Notes under the pieces: model-generated | Told to the model about the DNA's origin: nothing | The model's database searches: none | The model's input: only the letters and a program-made list of their open reading frames with translations | Shown here: piece after piece, positions 8,368 through 20,634 of the stretch | Layout of the letters: every line of letters begins with the position of its first letter | How positions within the stretch are numbered: the stretch's first letter is position 1 | Assembly: GCF_900636535.1 (NCBI RefSeq) | Contig: NZ_LR134289.1 | Coordinates: 5,295,501 to 5,359,500 of the forward strand | Direction of reading: 5' to 3' | DNA from: Chryseobacterium gleum | Lineage (GTDB): Bacteria > Bacteroidota > Bacteroidia > Flavobacteriales > Weeksellaceae | DNA length: 64,000 bases | Program-made: the position numbers and the translations under genes

Positions 8368-9099
8368 CTAATTTTTAACACAACTCTTCACAATAACTTC
8401 CAAAGCTTTCTTAGCATCGCAGGCATATAATCCGGAACACCAGGCAGGATTTGCTTCAATAAGTGCCCAACCTTTTCCTCTGATGATTCCAAAATCCAAA
8501 ACGATGGCAGCGGGTAGTGTAGAAGAATACTTTTGGATAAAAGATTCAAAGAAGATGAACATGTCTTTCTTTTCTTTTTCTGAAAGTTCATTTGTATTGA
8601 AAGCGTCGTTTCGCCAATAGGAAGAATACGTTTTAATTTTATTATTGACAACAAAACATCTTACTTCGAGTTCCCATTCCACAACTTCAGAAGTGAAAAC
8701 CATACTTTCAGGATCCAGCGTTTCAAAGCCCTTTATATCTGATACTTTATCAAAGACTCCTGCTTTAAAGGTTTTAAAATCTGAACATTTGATGAAAGTA
8801 TTTTCTTTATATACGAAATCTTTCAGTTTTCCATAAGAAATTTTTCTTTTTGTAAATTCTTCTGAAATTTTTGAGAGCCAGTTATCATCAGGTTTTGTTA
8901 AAGTCAGATCGCATTGTTCCGCAACAATTTCTGCATAAATATCTTCACCGTACACTGCAATCACATCCTGACGAAATTCTTCAGGAACACTCCATTTTGC
9001 ATTAAATCGGCTCAACTCGTAGGATGAATTGAGTGATACTTTTTTCAAATTATTGCTATCCTCCGTATACATAGGAGAAAGTGCGACTATATTTTTCAT
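8368..9099 (-). CDS. ATP-grasp (R2K clade) domain protein
   Basis: A 243-aa protein with C-terminal ATP-grasp signatures: an acidic strand VLDFGIIRGKGWALIEANPAW (about 203-223) in which D, E and N would bind Mg-ATP, plus WELEVRCFVVNNKIKTYSSYW. This matches the DUF4343/R2K group, described in the literature as a divergent ATP-grasp clade related to CDC123 with proposed roles in protein or peptide modification. It lies between two RlaP nucleotidyltransferases, all on the minus strand with spacings of about 40-75 nt, so a shared pathway is likely but unproven. Confidence 0.75.
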   Translation of the reverse strand: MKNIVALSPMYTEDSNNLKKVSLNSSYELSRFNAKWSVPEEFRQDVIAVYGEDIYAEIVAEQCDLTLTKPDDNWLSKISEEFTKRKISYGKLKDFVYKENTFIKCSDFKTFKAGVFDKVSDIKGFETLDPESMVFTSEVVEWELEVRCFVVNNKIKTYSSYWRNDAFNTNELSEKEKKDMFIFFESFIQKYSSTLPAAIVLDFGIIRGKGWALIEANPAWCSGLYACDAKKALEVIVKSCVKN

Positions 9100-9138
9100 C
9101 AGTATTTTAATTTGTATGTAAAATAAGCTTTTATTCTT

Positions 9139-11280
<2,142 letters not shown>

Positions 11281-11294
11281 CTTCATACAATAAG

Positions 11295-11318
11295 AAAGGG
11301 GCAATGAAGCCCCTTTTT
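11295..11318 (+). terminator. Intrinsic terminator of cobT
   Basis: Stem AAAGGGGC/GCCCCTTT with loop AATGAA followed by a T run, 14 nt after the cobT stop. It also faces the end of the convergent lipoprotein gene. Confidence 0.85.
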
Positions 11319-11337
11319 ATCTTAAATTCAAATATAA

Positions 11338-12345
11338 TTAAAAAGTGTGTGCAACATCTTTACCTGTAAACATCATTCTTACAGGTTTATTTTGAATAGC
11401 ATCCTCATTGAATTTATAGATATTAAATATCTGCATCGTAGGAATATACCTGTATAAACCATCGTCTACAAGATACAGCTTTCCGGTATTGATGTTTCTT
11501 ACCAGCTGAGTTCCTGAAGTGATGTCCGGTCCTCTTTCTCCTGTGTAATCTTCTATATTTACCTTAAAAACCAGATAGGCTTTACCCTGAACAGCAAACA
11601 GATTATTGATCACTGCAAAAGATTCAATACGTCTCAGGGTACTTTCAAATACGATATAAAGGGCTCCTGTCGCATTATCCTGGAAAAATTGTCCGTCATG
11701 AACACGGTATGCTTTAGGCTCAGAATCTTTCAGGTAGAAAGCGATTCCTTCATATTCATAACCGTCTTTTCCGTCTCCCAGCTCATTTTTGTCTCTGGTA
11801 TAAAAGTGCGTCTTTTTATCACCATTGAAATACCTGTAAATCGGAAAACTTCCCGGCTCATCACCATTATAGCTGGTGCCGAGATTTCTTTTCTCCCAAT
11901 TGCTTTGTCCCACCAATTCATTAGGATTGGTCGTTAATACCAGATCATTGGTTCCTGTGTGAAACCATCTTGTGATGACAGGGCCGGGTCCGTCTGCAGA
12001 ACCTAATAATCTTTCCTGAAAGTAATAGTCCAGTCCTGGATAGGATTTAGGAAGTTCGGATGGTAACGGAGAGGTATTGTACAGGTGCTTTTTGGTCAGA
12101 TTACTGTAGAAACCGTAAATAGGATTCGTTAAATAAAAAGATTTTGACCAGATTCCCGCAGGGGGAGGAGTTGGAGTGTCTGGAGTATCTCTGAAGCCTC
12201 CTTTTGCTGACATGTTACTACCGGATGCATTTAAAGCCTGTGCTTCATTTACATTTTCCAGCTCATCACCGGGAGCTGAACAGCTTACGACGGATATAAG
12301 ACATAATCCAACGAAATACGCTTTTTTCATTTGTTCTTTTTTCAT
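11338..12345 (-). CDS. Secreted lipoprotein with DUF5648-like repeats
   Basis: A 335-aa protein. The signal peptide with lipobox (LCLISVVSC, Cys near residue 22) predicts a lipoprotein, probably surface or periplasmic. A Pro/Thr linker (DTPDTPTPPPAG) follows. Then come two related blocks of the type found in DUF5648 (YGFYSNLTKKHLYNTS and YRYFNGDKKTHFYTRDKNEL). The C-terminal part repeats short beta motifs (RIESFAVINNLFAV, RYIPTMQIFNIYKF). The role is unknown. It splits cobT from cobS and lies on the opposite strand, so it is not part of the cobalamin operon. A second ATG five codons in is an alternative start. Confidence 0.75.
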   Translation of the reverse strand: MKKEQMKKAYFVGLCLISVVSCSAPGDELENVNEAQALNASGSNMSAKGGFRDTPDTPTPPPAGIWSKSFYLTNPIYGFYSNLTKKHLYNTSPLPSELPKSYPGLDYYFQERLLGSADGPGPVITRWFHTGTNDLVLTTNPNELVGQSNWEKRNLGTSYNGDEPGSFPIYRYFNGDKKTHFYTRDKNELGDGKDGYEYEGIAFYLKDSEPKAYRVHDGQFFQDNATGALYIVFESTLRRIESFAVINNLFAVQGKAYLVFKVNIEDYTGERGPDITSGTQLVRNINTGKLYLVDDGLYRYIPTMQIFNIYKFNEDAIQNKPVRMMFTGKDVAHTF

Positions 12346-12361
12346 GGTTATTGTTACGTTG

Positions 12362-12369
12362 CAAAACTA
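12362..12369 (-). promoter_or_regulatory. -7 box for the lipoprotein gene
   Basis: Minus-strand TAGTTTTG (12369-12362) fits TAnnTTTG and lies 16 nt before the ATG at 12345. No convincing -33 TTG was found. Confidence 0.45.
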
Positions 12370-12510
12370 AAAATACTCAGGAAATAAAAAAGATAACTTT
12401 ACGTGATAAGATTCATGTTTCTCATTTTTTTAACTGATCCCTTTACCGTTGTTAAAAGCTTTCCTAATTTTACGGAAATTGACTTAACAATTTTTTAGAC
12501 TAAAAAGAAA

Positions 12511-13299
12511 ATGAAAATCCTCAAAAATGAACTGATCTATTTTGCTACAGCACTCATGTTCTTCACCAGAATTCCTGTTCCGTTTACTGTTCCGTATTCC
12601 AGTGAGATTATGAATAAATCTCAGAAATATTTCGCATGGGTTGGACTTTTGGTTGGATTGATCAATGCAGCGGTGCTTTTCCTTTCTACCATGTTGTTTA
12701 ACCTGGAGGTTGGGATCGTTTTAATGATGATTGCCGGTGTTTTGCTTACAGGAGCTTTTCATGAAGATGGTTTTACAGATATGTGTGACAGCTTCGGGGG
12801 TGGATACGGAAAAGAAAAAATCCTGACCATTATGAAAGACAGCAGAGTAGGAGCATATGGAACTATTGGAATTATCCTGCTTTTTGCCTTGAAATTTTAC
12901 AGTATTCAGGCGTTGGGTAGTATCAGTGATCAACCGGTTAGAGTACTGGGAATCATTATTCTGGCACATACAGTAAGCCGGTTTATTTCTGGAACCATGA
13001 TCTACACTCACCAATATGTTACAGATATTGATGTCAGTAAATCGAAACCTCTGGCCAATAAACCCTTGGATGGAATGGCCTTATTGGTGGGATTTATAAG
13101 CGTTCTAATGGCTTTTGTCCTGGTCCCGGACTGGAGATTGATTTTTGCTTTTGCACTGGCTTATGCTGGTAAAATCTATATGGGCTGGTATTTTAAAAAG
13201 CATATTGGTGGCTACACGGGAGATTGTCTTGGGTCTGTGCAGCAGGTTTGTGAAGTTTTATTTTATTTGGGAACAATCATCGTATGGAAATTCATCTGA
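12511..13299 (+). CDS. cobS: Adenosylcobinamide-GDP ribazoletransferase
   Basis: A 262-aa polytopic membrane enzyme that joins alpha-ribazole (phosphate) to adenosylcobinamide-GDP, the last assembly step of cobalamin. Family marks are FFTRIPVP near the N-terminus, the metal-binding acidic segment GAFHEDGFTDMCDSFGGG (about 86-103) and KDSRVGAYG. Several transmembrane helices follow. It overlaps cobC by 16 nt, showing co-translation. cobT lies upstream on the same strand, separated by an opposing lipoprotein gene. No cobU/cobP gene is in the window. Confidence 0.96.
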   Translation: MKILKNELIYFATALMFFTRIPVPFTVPYSSEIMNKSQKYFAWVGLLVGLINAAVLFLSTMLFNLEVGIVLMMIAGVLLTGAFHEDGFTDMCDSFGGGYGKEKILTIMKDSRVGAYGTIGIILLFALKFYSIQALGSISDQPVRVLGIIILAHTVSRFISGTMIYTHQYVTDIDVSKSKPLANKPLDGMALLVGFISVLMAFVLVPDWRLIFAFALAYAGKIYMGWYFKKHIGGYTGDCLGSVQQVCEVLFYLGTIIVWKFI

Positions 13300-13838
13300 T
13301 CCGTCATACCGCTGTAGAAAATCCTGAAAACCTGTGTTATGGTTTTGCTGAAATGCCTTTAAAGAAAAATTATATTGATGATTTTAAAGCGCTGGATATT
13401 GATCATAGTTTTGATGTGATTATTTCCAGTCCCTCCGAGCGCTGCCGTTTGTTAGCTGATTATTTTAAATTTAATTATCACACTGATGAAAGACTCAGAG
13501 AAATGAATTTCGGCAACTGGGAACTGAAAAAATGGACCGATATTCCGGAAGAAGAAATCAATCCCTGGTACAAAGATTTTGTCAATATTAAAGCTGCCGG
13601 CGGAGAAAATCTCATTCAAATGCAAAACAGAGTTCTCAGCTTTTGGAGTGAACTGATTCAAAAAAATGATGTCAATAAAGTTCTGATTATCACCCATGCC
13701 GGAGTTATTCGTTTAATTCTTCAGGCTGTGCTTCAGTTTCCACTGGAAAATATGTTCAATATTCAGATTGACTATGGGAAGAAAACAGTTATAAAAATTA
13801 AAAACGGATTATTTTCAGTTAAAAGTTTAAATACATAA
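13284..13838 (+). CDS. cobC: Histidine phosphatase, probable alpha-ribazole phosphatase
   Basis: A 184-aa phosphoglycerate-mutase-like phosphatase. It starts MEIHLIRHTAVENP with the catalytic RHT, and the second His lies in ITHAGVIR (about 137-144). The arrangement with cobS (16-nt overlap) argues for alpha-ribazole-5'-phosphate phosphatase in lower-ligand assembly rather than a general phosphatase. It ends at a strong bidirectional terminator. Confidence 0.88.
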   Translation: MEIHLIRHTAVENPENLCYGFAEMPLKKNYIDDFKALDIDHSFDVIISSPSERCRLLADYFKFNYHTDERLREMNFGNWELKKWTDIPEEEINPWYKDFVNIKAAGGENLIQMQNRVLSFWSELIQKNDVNKVLIITHAGVIRLILQAVLQFPLENMFNIQIDYGKKTVIKIKNGLFSVKSLNT

Positions 13839-13857
13839 AAACCTTAATTGAATACAA

Positions 13858-13885
13858 TAAAAAAACCGCTGAATAGCGGTTTTTT
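13858..13885. terminator. Bidirectional terminator between cobC and lipoprotein
   Basis: AAAAAAACCGCT-GAAT-AGCGGTTTTTTT forms a perfect 12-bp stem with A and T tracts on both sides. It serves cobC (+) and the convergent gene 13901-15124 (-). Confidence 0.92.
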
Positions 13886-13900
13886 TATTGTATTAATATT

Positions 13901-15124
13901 TTAAAATCTTCTGAAAGGTCTTACCCTTACCATATTGTAATCCTTATTATATTCCCACATATAACCAGCATATCCGTCCAGAATTCTTGCTGTATTACCA
14001 CCCGGTATTTCGGTAGAGCTCCAATAATATTTTTGAGATACATCATTCCAAGGGTTTGATGCAATATTGTAAACATTCTTGGAACTCTTATAGAATGCCA
14101 TTAATTCTTCTTCAGAAGGCAAAAACCAGTTACCAACACCATTTACACTGTAATTAGCACATAGTCTTGCTGCGCAATTAGCATCTGAACATTGAGAAAT
14201 AATTCTTGCAGTATTAGCTGGTCCTGATCCCATTACAGCCTGAGTCTGATTGATGATGTTAAATGAACATCCCCATTTGATTTTATCAGAACCATTATAG
14301 GTAAGGTTGGCAGGCGCTGCTTCCAGGTATCTCCAGCCGTCCGTAAACTCTCCTTTATCATAAAAAATATATCCACCCGAAGCACCAATGGCCCCGGCAG
14401 TTTTAAATGTCTTCTCGTCTGAATAATATACCTGTGCACCTTCTTTTACGTAAGATCTTACATAGTATGTAGTGTTCGGAAGTAATGCCGTAGCTTCCAG
14501 TTCGTACGCTGAATAACCATTAGGATTTGATATTTTGATGATTTGACCATTTGATATATTGACCCCGGCACTCGTTCTGTAGCAGAATCCTTTTTCATCA
14601 GGATAGAAAGGCTCAAGATAATTTACTGTAATATCTTCAGTACTTAGAGTGGCTGAAGTTGTATATATTGCCTTAGCCATTTTGAAAGTAATATCCATCT
14701 TTCCAGGCGTAACGAATGTCACATTATCACCATAAATAATGTCCCCGTTATTGGCCGCAACATATGCTCTTACATAATAAGTAGTTGATTTTTCAAAATC
14801 AGAACTGTAAGTTGCCGTGAGAAGATAATCTCCTGTCACATTGGTATACTCTTCAATTAATTTCGAATTGCTGATTGTAGGATTGATATTTTTCCCCCAG
14901 CAGAATCCGCGTCTGGAATATCCGGATCCGGAAGAGGTTACTGTTCCCGCAAATTTGAACTGTGCATTACTGAAAGTAGGTTTACCGGTTACAACTTTTG
15001 GAGAAGCGATGGCATTATTGGTTGTACCATTGTCTTCATCCCTGCCGTTGTCTGATCCGCAAGAAGCTAGCGTAAAAAATAAGATGAGAAATAAAGAAAA
15101 TTTCACAAATAGACTTTTTTTCAT
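13901..15124 (-). CDS. Lipoprotein with FN3-like repeats and DUF1566-like C-terminal domain
   Basis: A 407-aa protein. The lipobox LFFTLASC (Cys about 22) is followed by an acidic linker, as is usual for flavobacterial surface lipoproteins. Two fibronectin-III-like repeats follow, both with the pattern TTYYVRAYV. The C-terminal domain (about 250-407) starts GGYIFYDKGEFTDGWRYLEA and contains WFLPSEEELMAFYKS and YYWSSTE. These are typical of DUF1566/Lcl-like domains of unknown, perhaps adhesive, role. It appears to be a single gene with its own -7 box. Confidence 0.8.
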   Translation of the reverse strand: MKKSLFVKFSLFLILFFTLASCGSDNGRDEDNGTTNNAIASPKVVTGKPTFSNAQFKFAGTVTSSGSGYSRRGFCWGKNINPTISNSKLIEEYTNVTGDYLLTATYSSDFEKSTTYYVRAYVAANNGDIIYGDNVTFVTPGKMDITFKMAKAIYTTSATLSTEDITVNYLEPFYPDEKGFCYRTSAGVNISNGQIIKISNPNGYSAYELEATALLPNTTYYVRSYVKEGAQVYYSDEKTFKTAGAIGASGGYIFYDKGEFTDGWRYLEAAPANLTYNGSDKIKWGCSFNIINQTQAVMGSGPANTARIISQCSDANCAARLCANYSVNGVGNWFLPSEEELMAFYKSSKNVYNIASNPWNDVSQKYYWSSTEIPGGNTARILDGYAGYMWEYNKDYNMVRVRPFRRF

Positions 15125-15164
15125 AAGTGTTTTTTGATATTATTAGTTTTACAAATTAAGGCCG

Positions 15165-15172
15165 CAAATATA
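15165..15172 (-). promoter_or_regulatory. -7 box for lipoprotein 13901-15124
   Basis: Minus-strand TATATTTG (15172-15165) followed by C matches TAnnTTTGY, 40 nt before the start codon. No TTG is seen at the expected upstream distance. Confidence 0.5.
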
Positions 15173-15241
15173 AAAAAAAGATATTTACTTTAAAAATTGC
15201 GTATCATTTGAGAGCATTCAATTTTTTAAATAATACGCAAA

Positions 15242-15270
15242 AACGCCACCCAATATACTCAGGCAGCGTT
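15242..15270 (-). terminator. Probable terminator of the RtcB-partner gene
   Basis: On the minus strand AACGCTGCC pairs with GG-CGTT (one bulge) across a 14-nt loop and runs into TTTTTG, 6 nt past the stop at 15276. Confidence 0.6.
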
Positions 15271-15275
15271 ATGAA

Positions 15276-17030
15276 TTATTTAAAAATTCTGATAAAGCTA
15301 TCTTTTTCCAGGTTTTCCAGCGAGAAATCAAAATCAGCTTCCGCCTTTTCTGTGGTAATCTCAGCTCCAAGCTCTTTTATAAGCTCATTGAAGGACATGG
15401 CTTTATACCATTGTTGGTATAATGCCGTTGTCGCCATCACAGAAACCTGATTATTTCCTGAAACATGAGAATGACCCGCTCCGAAATTCAATAGTACGAA
15501 ACATTGTTTTTCGTTTTTTGTGACCAGCATTCCCAGAATCATTTGCTTCTGGACAGCATTACATCTGGCTTCAGCAAACAGATTATTAGGATTCATCATA
15601 TAGTCGTAGGAAATCTTGTCCCCTTTTCCGATAATGATTTTATAGCCGGAATCTGCATTTCCACTGAAAACGTTGTTCATAACAAGCGTTGGTGCACAGT
15701 GTCCTTTATTGGCGTAAAGATATTCAACGGCACCATTTGGCGCAGAAGTCATATCTCCGGAGTACATCAGCTGTCCGTTTCCGTGATTATAAGCAGCATT
15801 CCAGCCTATTTTTCCTGCAATATTCAATCCTGAAAGGTCAAGGTCACGGGCACCCCAACGATCTTCCCAATACACTCCTACAGCAAGTCTTTCAGCATAA
15901 AAACGCGTTCCGGTAGGAATATTTCCTACAAACATCTTTTCAGAAGTTGGCAGTGCAAATTCTACATTTTCAGGGAAATAGAATTTCTTTCCGGACAGGT
16001 TTTCATACTTCAGTTTCAGAAAATCTAAAATAAAATCATAATTGAACTGATTCACGTAAGTTTCTTTACCTTTTTTAGTCCATGATTTTCCGTTTCTCAC
16101 TCTGTAGACAAAGGTATCCTGTCCGTACATTCTTGAATAGCATGCTGACAATGCTTTGAACAAGGCGAACGGTGTTGCGTTTTCCAGCCAATGCCAGTCG
16201 CTGTTTTCCAGCAATGTATTGGTGGCGTCATTCAACGGATTTGAGATCAGGGGCTTATGATGTGTTTTAGATAGTTTTGAAATTTTATTAATGACTTTTG
16301 GAGCCCTGTTTTTATAAGCAAGGAATAATGGTTTAAACCGGTTAAAGATTTCTGCCATTTTCTCCAGTCCGAAACTTTCAAACAAATAGGTTGGATTGAA
16401 ATTACTCTGTTTAATCAGATTAATCAGATCATCATTTTTGATTAAAAGCGTTGTGTTAGTTGTTTTATAAATAACGTAACGGAAGAACTCAACAGGATTT
16501 TCAGGATAAATATCGTACCGGTCGGCTATTTTTATGATCGCTTCCTTGTTTCTGATATTTTCTTTTCCTGTAAAATCATATTCCAGTTCGTGATGCAGTA
16601 TATCAAGCAAATCATCAATGGTTTCCTCCTTTAAAGCCATTCCTGATCCTAAAAGAGAAAGACATTTTTCCTGCATTTCTTCCACAGTGTACGCTTTGAT
16701 GACTTTAAAAACCATCTTCATATCCGGGATATTCAGTATTTCAGCAGGAATATAAATTTCGTTCTGAAAATCGCTTCCATAGGTCGAAACATAATGAGTG
16801 ATCTGTTCAATTAATAAATCATATCTTGAGGTATTCTTTATTTTTTTCCATGATTTATGGAAGGTTTTATTCAGATCATTTCCGTTCAGTTTTTCCTTGG
16901 CATAGAAGGATATGATTTTATTTTTTGCCCATACAGCATCAGGTTCAATGATAAAACCGTCATTGGAAATAAATGGTTTTGCACTCGATTCTTTAGCCAG
17001 TACAGCATTGAATAATTGTAGTGTTTTCAT
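15276..17030 (-). CDS. RtcB-neighbour protein of unknown function
   Basis: A 584-aa soluble protein with no signal peptide or membrane segment. I do not recognise the family with certainty. The first ~330 residues look helical, with repeated short charged helices. The rest looks beta-rich, with VGVYWEDRWGARDLDLSGL and KIGWNAAYNHGNGQLMYSGD (about 410-450). That faintly recalls TerD-like beta domains, but this is only a suggestion. MLVTKNEKQCFVLLNFGAGHS lies near the C-terminus. The start at ATG 17030 (MKTLQLFNAVLAKESS) was preferred; 13 extra codons upstream are not conserved in style. It lies downstream of rtcB on the same strand, separated by tandem hairpins, so an RNA-repair-linked role is inferred. 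Confidence 0.7.
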   Translation of the reverse strand: MKTLQLFNAVLAKESSAKPFISNDGFIIEPDAVWAKNKIISFYAKEKLNGNDLNKTFHKSWKKIKNTSRYDLLIEQITHYVSTYGSDFQNEIYIPAEILNIPDMKMVFKVIKAYTVEEMQEKCLSLLGSGMALKEETIDDLLDILHHELEYDFTGKENIRNKEAIIKIADRYDIYPENPVEFFRYVIYKTTNTTLLIKNDDLINLIKQSNFNPTYLFESFGLEKMAEIFNRFKPLFLAYKNRAPKVINKISKLSKTHHKPLISNPLNDATNTLLENSDWHWLENATPFALFKALSACYSRMYGQDTFVYRVRNGKSWTKKGKETYVNQFNYDFILDFLKLKYENLSGKKFYFPENVEFALPTSEKMFVGNIPTGTRFYAERLAVGVYWEDRWGARDLDLSGLNIAGKIGWNAAYNHGNGQLMYSGDMTSAPNGAVEYLYANKGHCAPTLVMNNVFSGNADSGYKIIIGKGDKISYDYMMNPNNLFAEARCNAVQKQMILGMLVTKNEKQCFVLLNFGAGHSHVSGNNQVSVMATTALYQQWYKAMSFNELIKELGAEITTEKAEADFDFSLENLEKDSFIRIFK

Positions 17031-17055
17031 TGTTTTTAAGTTTAAAAAATAAGTG

Positions 17056-17215
17056 AGGAGTAGATTCATTAAAAGTGAAGGGTATAGGAACTCCTTTTAC
17101 CTATAGTTTATAAAAAGCGGGGAGTAATTTATCCAAAAATATAGGAACTCCCTGTGCCTTATAATGGGTTAAAAAGGCGGAAAGTAATTTTAATCTTATA
17201 GGAACTTTCTTTGCC
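17056..17215 (-). ncRNA. Three tandem 57-nt hairpin repeats with covarying stems
   Basis: Three units repeat at an exact 57-nt period (the word TATAGGAACT starts at 17083, 17140 and 17197 on the plus strand). In each, a 6-nt arm pairs with an arm 20-30 nt away: AGGAGT/ACTCCT (17056-17061, 17090-17095), GGGAGT/ACTCCC (17120-17125, 17147-17152) and GAAAGT/ACTTTC (17180-17185, 17204-17209). The changes are compensatory. GTTCCTATA is invariant on the RNA-sense (minus) strand. A further GCCTT/AAGGC pairing links units 2 and 3. They lie between rtcB and its 584-aa neighbour and are probably transcribed as that gene's leader. No known RNA family was recognised. Confidence 0.55.
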
Positions 17216-17275
17216 TTGAATTTTTTCTTTAATTAACTTTTCTGGTACTGTGAAATTAAGTTGTTGCTTTTATTC

Positions 17276-17306
17276 AACCTTACGGATTTCTAAAGCCCGT
17301 AAGGTT
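17276..17306 (-). terminator. Hairpin after rtcB (terminator or processing site)
   Basis: A perfect 10-bp stem AACCTTACGG/CCGTAAGGTT (17276-17285, 17297-17306) with an 11-nt loop starts 18 nt past the rtcB stop. The following minus-strand sequence TTGAATAAAAG is a weak U tract, so termination is uncertain. Confidence 0.5.
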
Positions 17307-17324
17307 TGAATATCATATTAAAAA

Positions 17325-18776
<1,452 letters not shown>

Positions 18777-18865
18777 TTAATTATTTTTACAAAAAATTAA
18801 AAAGAAGCAGATCATCCAGGGTGGAAATCTGTTGAAATAAATATAAAATAATAAAACCGATATCT

Positions 18866-19201
18866 ATGGTACTATTAGAACAATTAAAACATTTCCCTGA
18901 AACTATTCAGTTTAATGATGTTATCGCTTATATTGACGAACATTATGAGTTTACACCTACTGCTTTTCAAAACGGAGATACCACCAACCAGGCCGGGCAG
19001 AATAATGGTTCGTGTAAAGTGTTCAGCTTTGCCAGTATGCAGGATCTTACAAAAGAAGAAACCCTTTGGCTTTTTGGTGAGTTTTACAGAGATGATGTTC
19101 TGAAAAATCCTGAAGGCACTGATCATCAGAATATCCGGAATTTTATAAAATTCGGCTGGGATGGGATTACCTTTGACGATAATGCTTTAAAAGAAAAATA
19201 A
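18866..19201 (+). CDS. HopJ-type protein
   Basis: A 111-aa protein matching the HopJ type III effector family by its conserved core: NGDTTNQAGQNNGSCKVFSF, then LWLFGEFYRDDV and GWDGITFDDNAL. The family name comes from a plant-pathogen effector, but homologues are widespread in free-living bacteria, where the role is unknown. No secretion signal is present. It is followed at 70 nt by the WYL regulator and is divergent from rtcB. Confidence 0.85.
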   Translation: MVLLEQLKHFPETIQFNDVIAYIDEHYEFTPTAFQNGDTTNQAGQNNGSCKVFSFASMQDLTKEETLWLFGEFYRDDVLKNPEGTDHQNIRNFIKFGWDGITFDDNALKEK

Positions 19202-19271
19202 CAGCCGGAAAAGAGCAAAAAAGAATAAGCGAATTGCTTATCTGAAACACCCAATCATTAAACACAAAGGT

Positions 19272-20291
19272 ATGTCATCGAATAAAAATGCTCTGATCAG
19301 GTATAAAACATTAGATAAATGTCTTAAAAACAAATACAGGAAATATACGCTGGAGGATCTCATTGATGAATGTTCGGAAGCATTGTTTGAATTTGAAGGA
19401 AAAGAATCTTATGTAAGTAAACGTACAGTTCAGCTGGATCTTCAGAATATGCGGAGTGAAAAATTCGGATATGAGGCTCCTATTGAGGTTTACGAAAGAA
19501 AATATTACCGTTACAGCGATCCTGAATACAGTATTCATAATATTTCGGTGAATGAAAGTGACCTGAAAGCGATGAATAATGCAGTGCAGATCCTGAAACA
19601 GTTCAAGGACTTTTCCATGTTCAAAGAGATGAACGGGGTCATTCAGAAGCTGGAAGACTCTATTCATGCCACCAGCCAGAAATCGATTATTCATCTGGAT
19701 AAAAATGAACAGCTGAAAGGTTTGGAACATATTGATATTCTGTACGAAAGTATTGCTAATAAGAAAGTTTTGAAGATTCTTTACAAAAGCTTTACGGCAA
19801 GAGAATCCAATATATATACTGTACATCCGCAGCTGCTGAAGGAATTTAACAATCGTTGGTTCCTGATCTGTCTTTACAAACAGAAAATGTACAATCTGGC
19901 ACTGGACAGAATGGAAAGTATTGAAGTGGATGACAGTGTTCAGTATATTGATAAAGACCTGGATGGGGATGAATATTTCAAAGATATTGTAGGCGTTACT
20001 GTATCAGAATCAATGGATCCGAGAAATGTGATCTTCTGGGTAGATGCAGGAAATGCACCTTATGTGAAAACCAAGCCGCTGCACAAAAGTCAGGAAATTA
20101 TCAGAGAAGACTATGAGGGTACACTTTTTAAAATCTGTGTTCAGATCAATTTTGAGCTGGAAAGACTTTTATTAGGATTCGGAGATTCTCTGATTGTTCA
20201 TAAGCCAAAGAAATTACGGCTGAAAATGGAGGAAAAGTTCAATGCCGGATATAAAAATTATCAGAACCTGATCATCCCTGAAGAAAGCTGA
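19272..20291 (+). CDS. WYL-domain transcriptional regulator
   Basis: A 339-aa protein with an N-terminal winged helix-turn-helix region (about 1-90, with SYVSKRTVQLDLQNMRSEKFG) and a WYL domain (about 150-235). The WYL domain contains VLKILYKSFTARESNIYTVHP, NNRWFLICLYKQKMYNLALD and RMESIEV. WYL regulators sense nucleic-acid or nucleotide ligands in several characterised cases. In other bacteria they accompany RNA-repair, defence and DNA-damage loci. Here it is the nearest regulator to rtcB and so a candidate for the shared ATTGCGCA site (inference). Confidence 0.88.
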   Translation: MSSNKNALIRYKTLDKCLKNKYRKYTLEDLIDECSEALFEFEGKESYVSKRTVQLDLQNMRSEKFGYEAPIEVYERKYYRYSDPEYSIHNISVNESDLKAMNNAVQILKQFKDFSMFKEMNGVIQKLEDSIHATSQKSIIHLDKNEQLKGLEHIDILYESIANKKVLKILYKSFTARESNIYTVHPQLLKEFNNRWFLICLYKQKMYNLALDRMESIEVDDSVQYIDKDLDGDEYFKDIVGVTVSESMDPRNVIFWVDAGNAPYVKTKPLHKSQEIIREDYEGTLFKICVQINFELERLLLGFGDSLIVHKPKKLRLKMEEKFNAGYKNYQNLIIPEES

Positions 20292-20394
20292 TTGATTTAA
20301 ATCTATCATTAATAGGAGGCTACAAAGGACTATTTGTTTCTTTATTTCATCTTGGCTTGGAAATTGTATTATATATAATCACAAAATTATATGT

Positions 20395-20532
20395 ATGAAA
20401 TCAAGAATTTTTAAAGCATTAATTGCAATCATAGCACCCATAGCAATAGAATATATTGTAAAAAAAATATCTGAGAAACTTGATAAAAAAGAAGATCAGA
20501 AAGAAAAAGAACCAAAGCAGATTACGGCTTAA
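20395..20532 (+). CDS. 45-aa small hydrophobic/charged peptide
   Basis: ATG at 20395 opens a 45-codon frame. A hydrophobic N-terminal helix (RIFKALIAIIAPIAIEYIV) is followed by a highly charged Lys/Glu tail (SEKLDKKEDQKEKEPKQ). The upstream sequence TATATATAATCAC is AT-rich without a perfect -7 box. A strong terminator follows 30 nt after the stop, which supports an independent short transcript. The layout suggests a single-pass membrane peptide. No family is recognised, and a small toxin or membrane-stress peptide is one possibility. Confidence 0.6.
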   Translation: MKSRIFKALIAIIAPIAIEYIVKKISEKLDKKEDQKEKEPKQITA

Positions 20533-20562
20533 ACGTAAAGTAGTTAAAATTTAAAATTATTG

Positions 20563-20600
20563 AAAAGAGACTATCATAACCATGTATAGTCTCTTTTTTT
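20563..20600 (+). terminator. Terminator of the 45-aa ORF
   Basis: AAAAGAGACTAT (20563-20574) pairs perfectly with ATAGTCTCTTTT (20586-20597), followed by a T tract. Confidence 0.9.
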
Positions 20601-20634
20601 ATTGTTGATGGATATTTTGGAATGCTGAAAAAGT

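Noticed and set aside
17056..17215. The 57-nt tandem repeats as a CRISPR array
   Set aside because: Only three divergent units, the 'spacers' are also similar, and no cas genes are near. Covarying hairpins explain them better.
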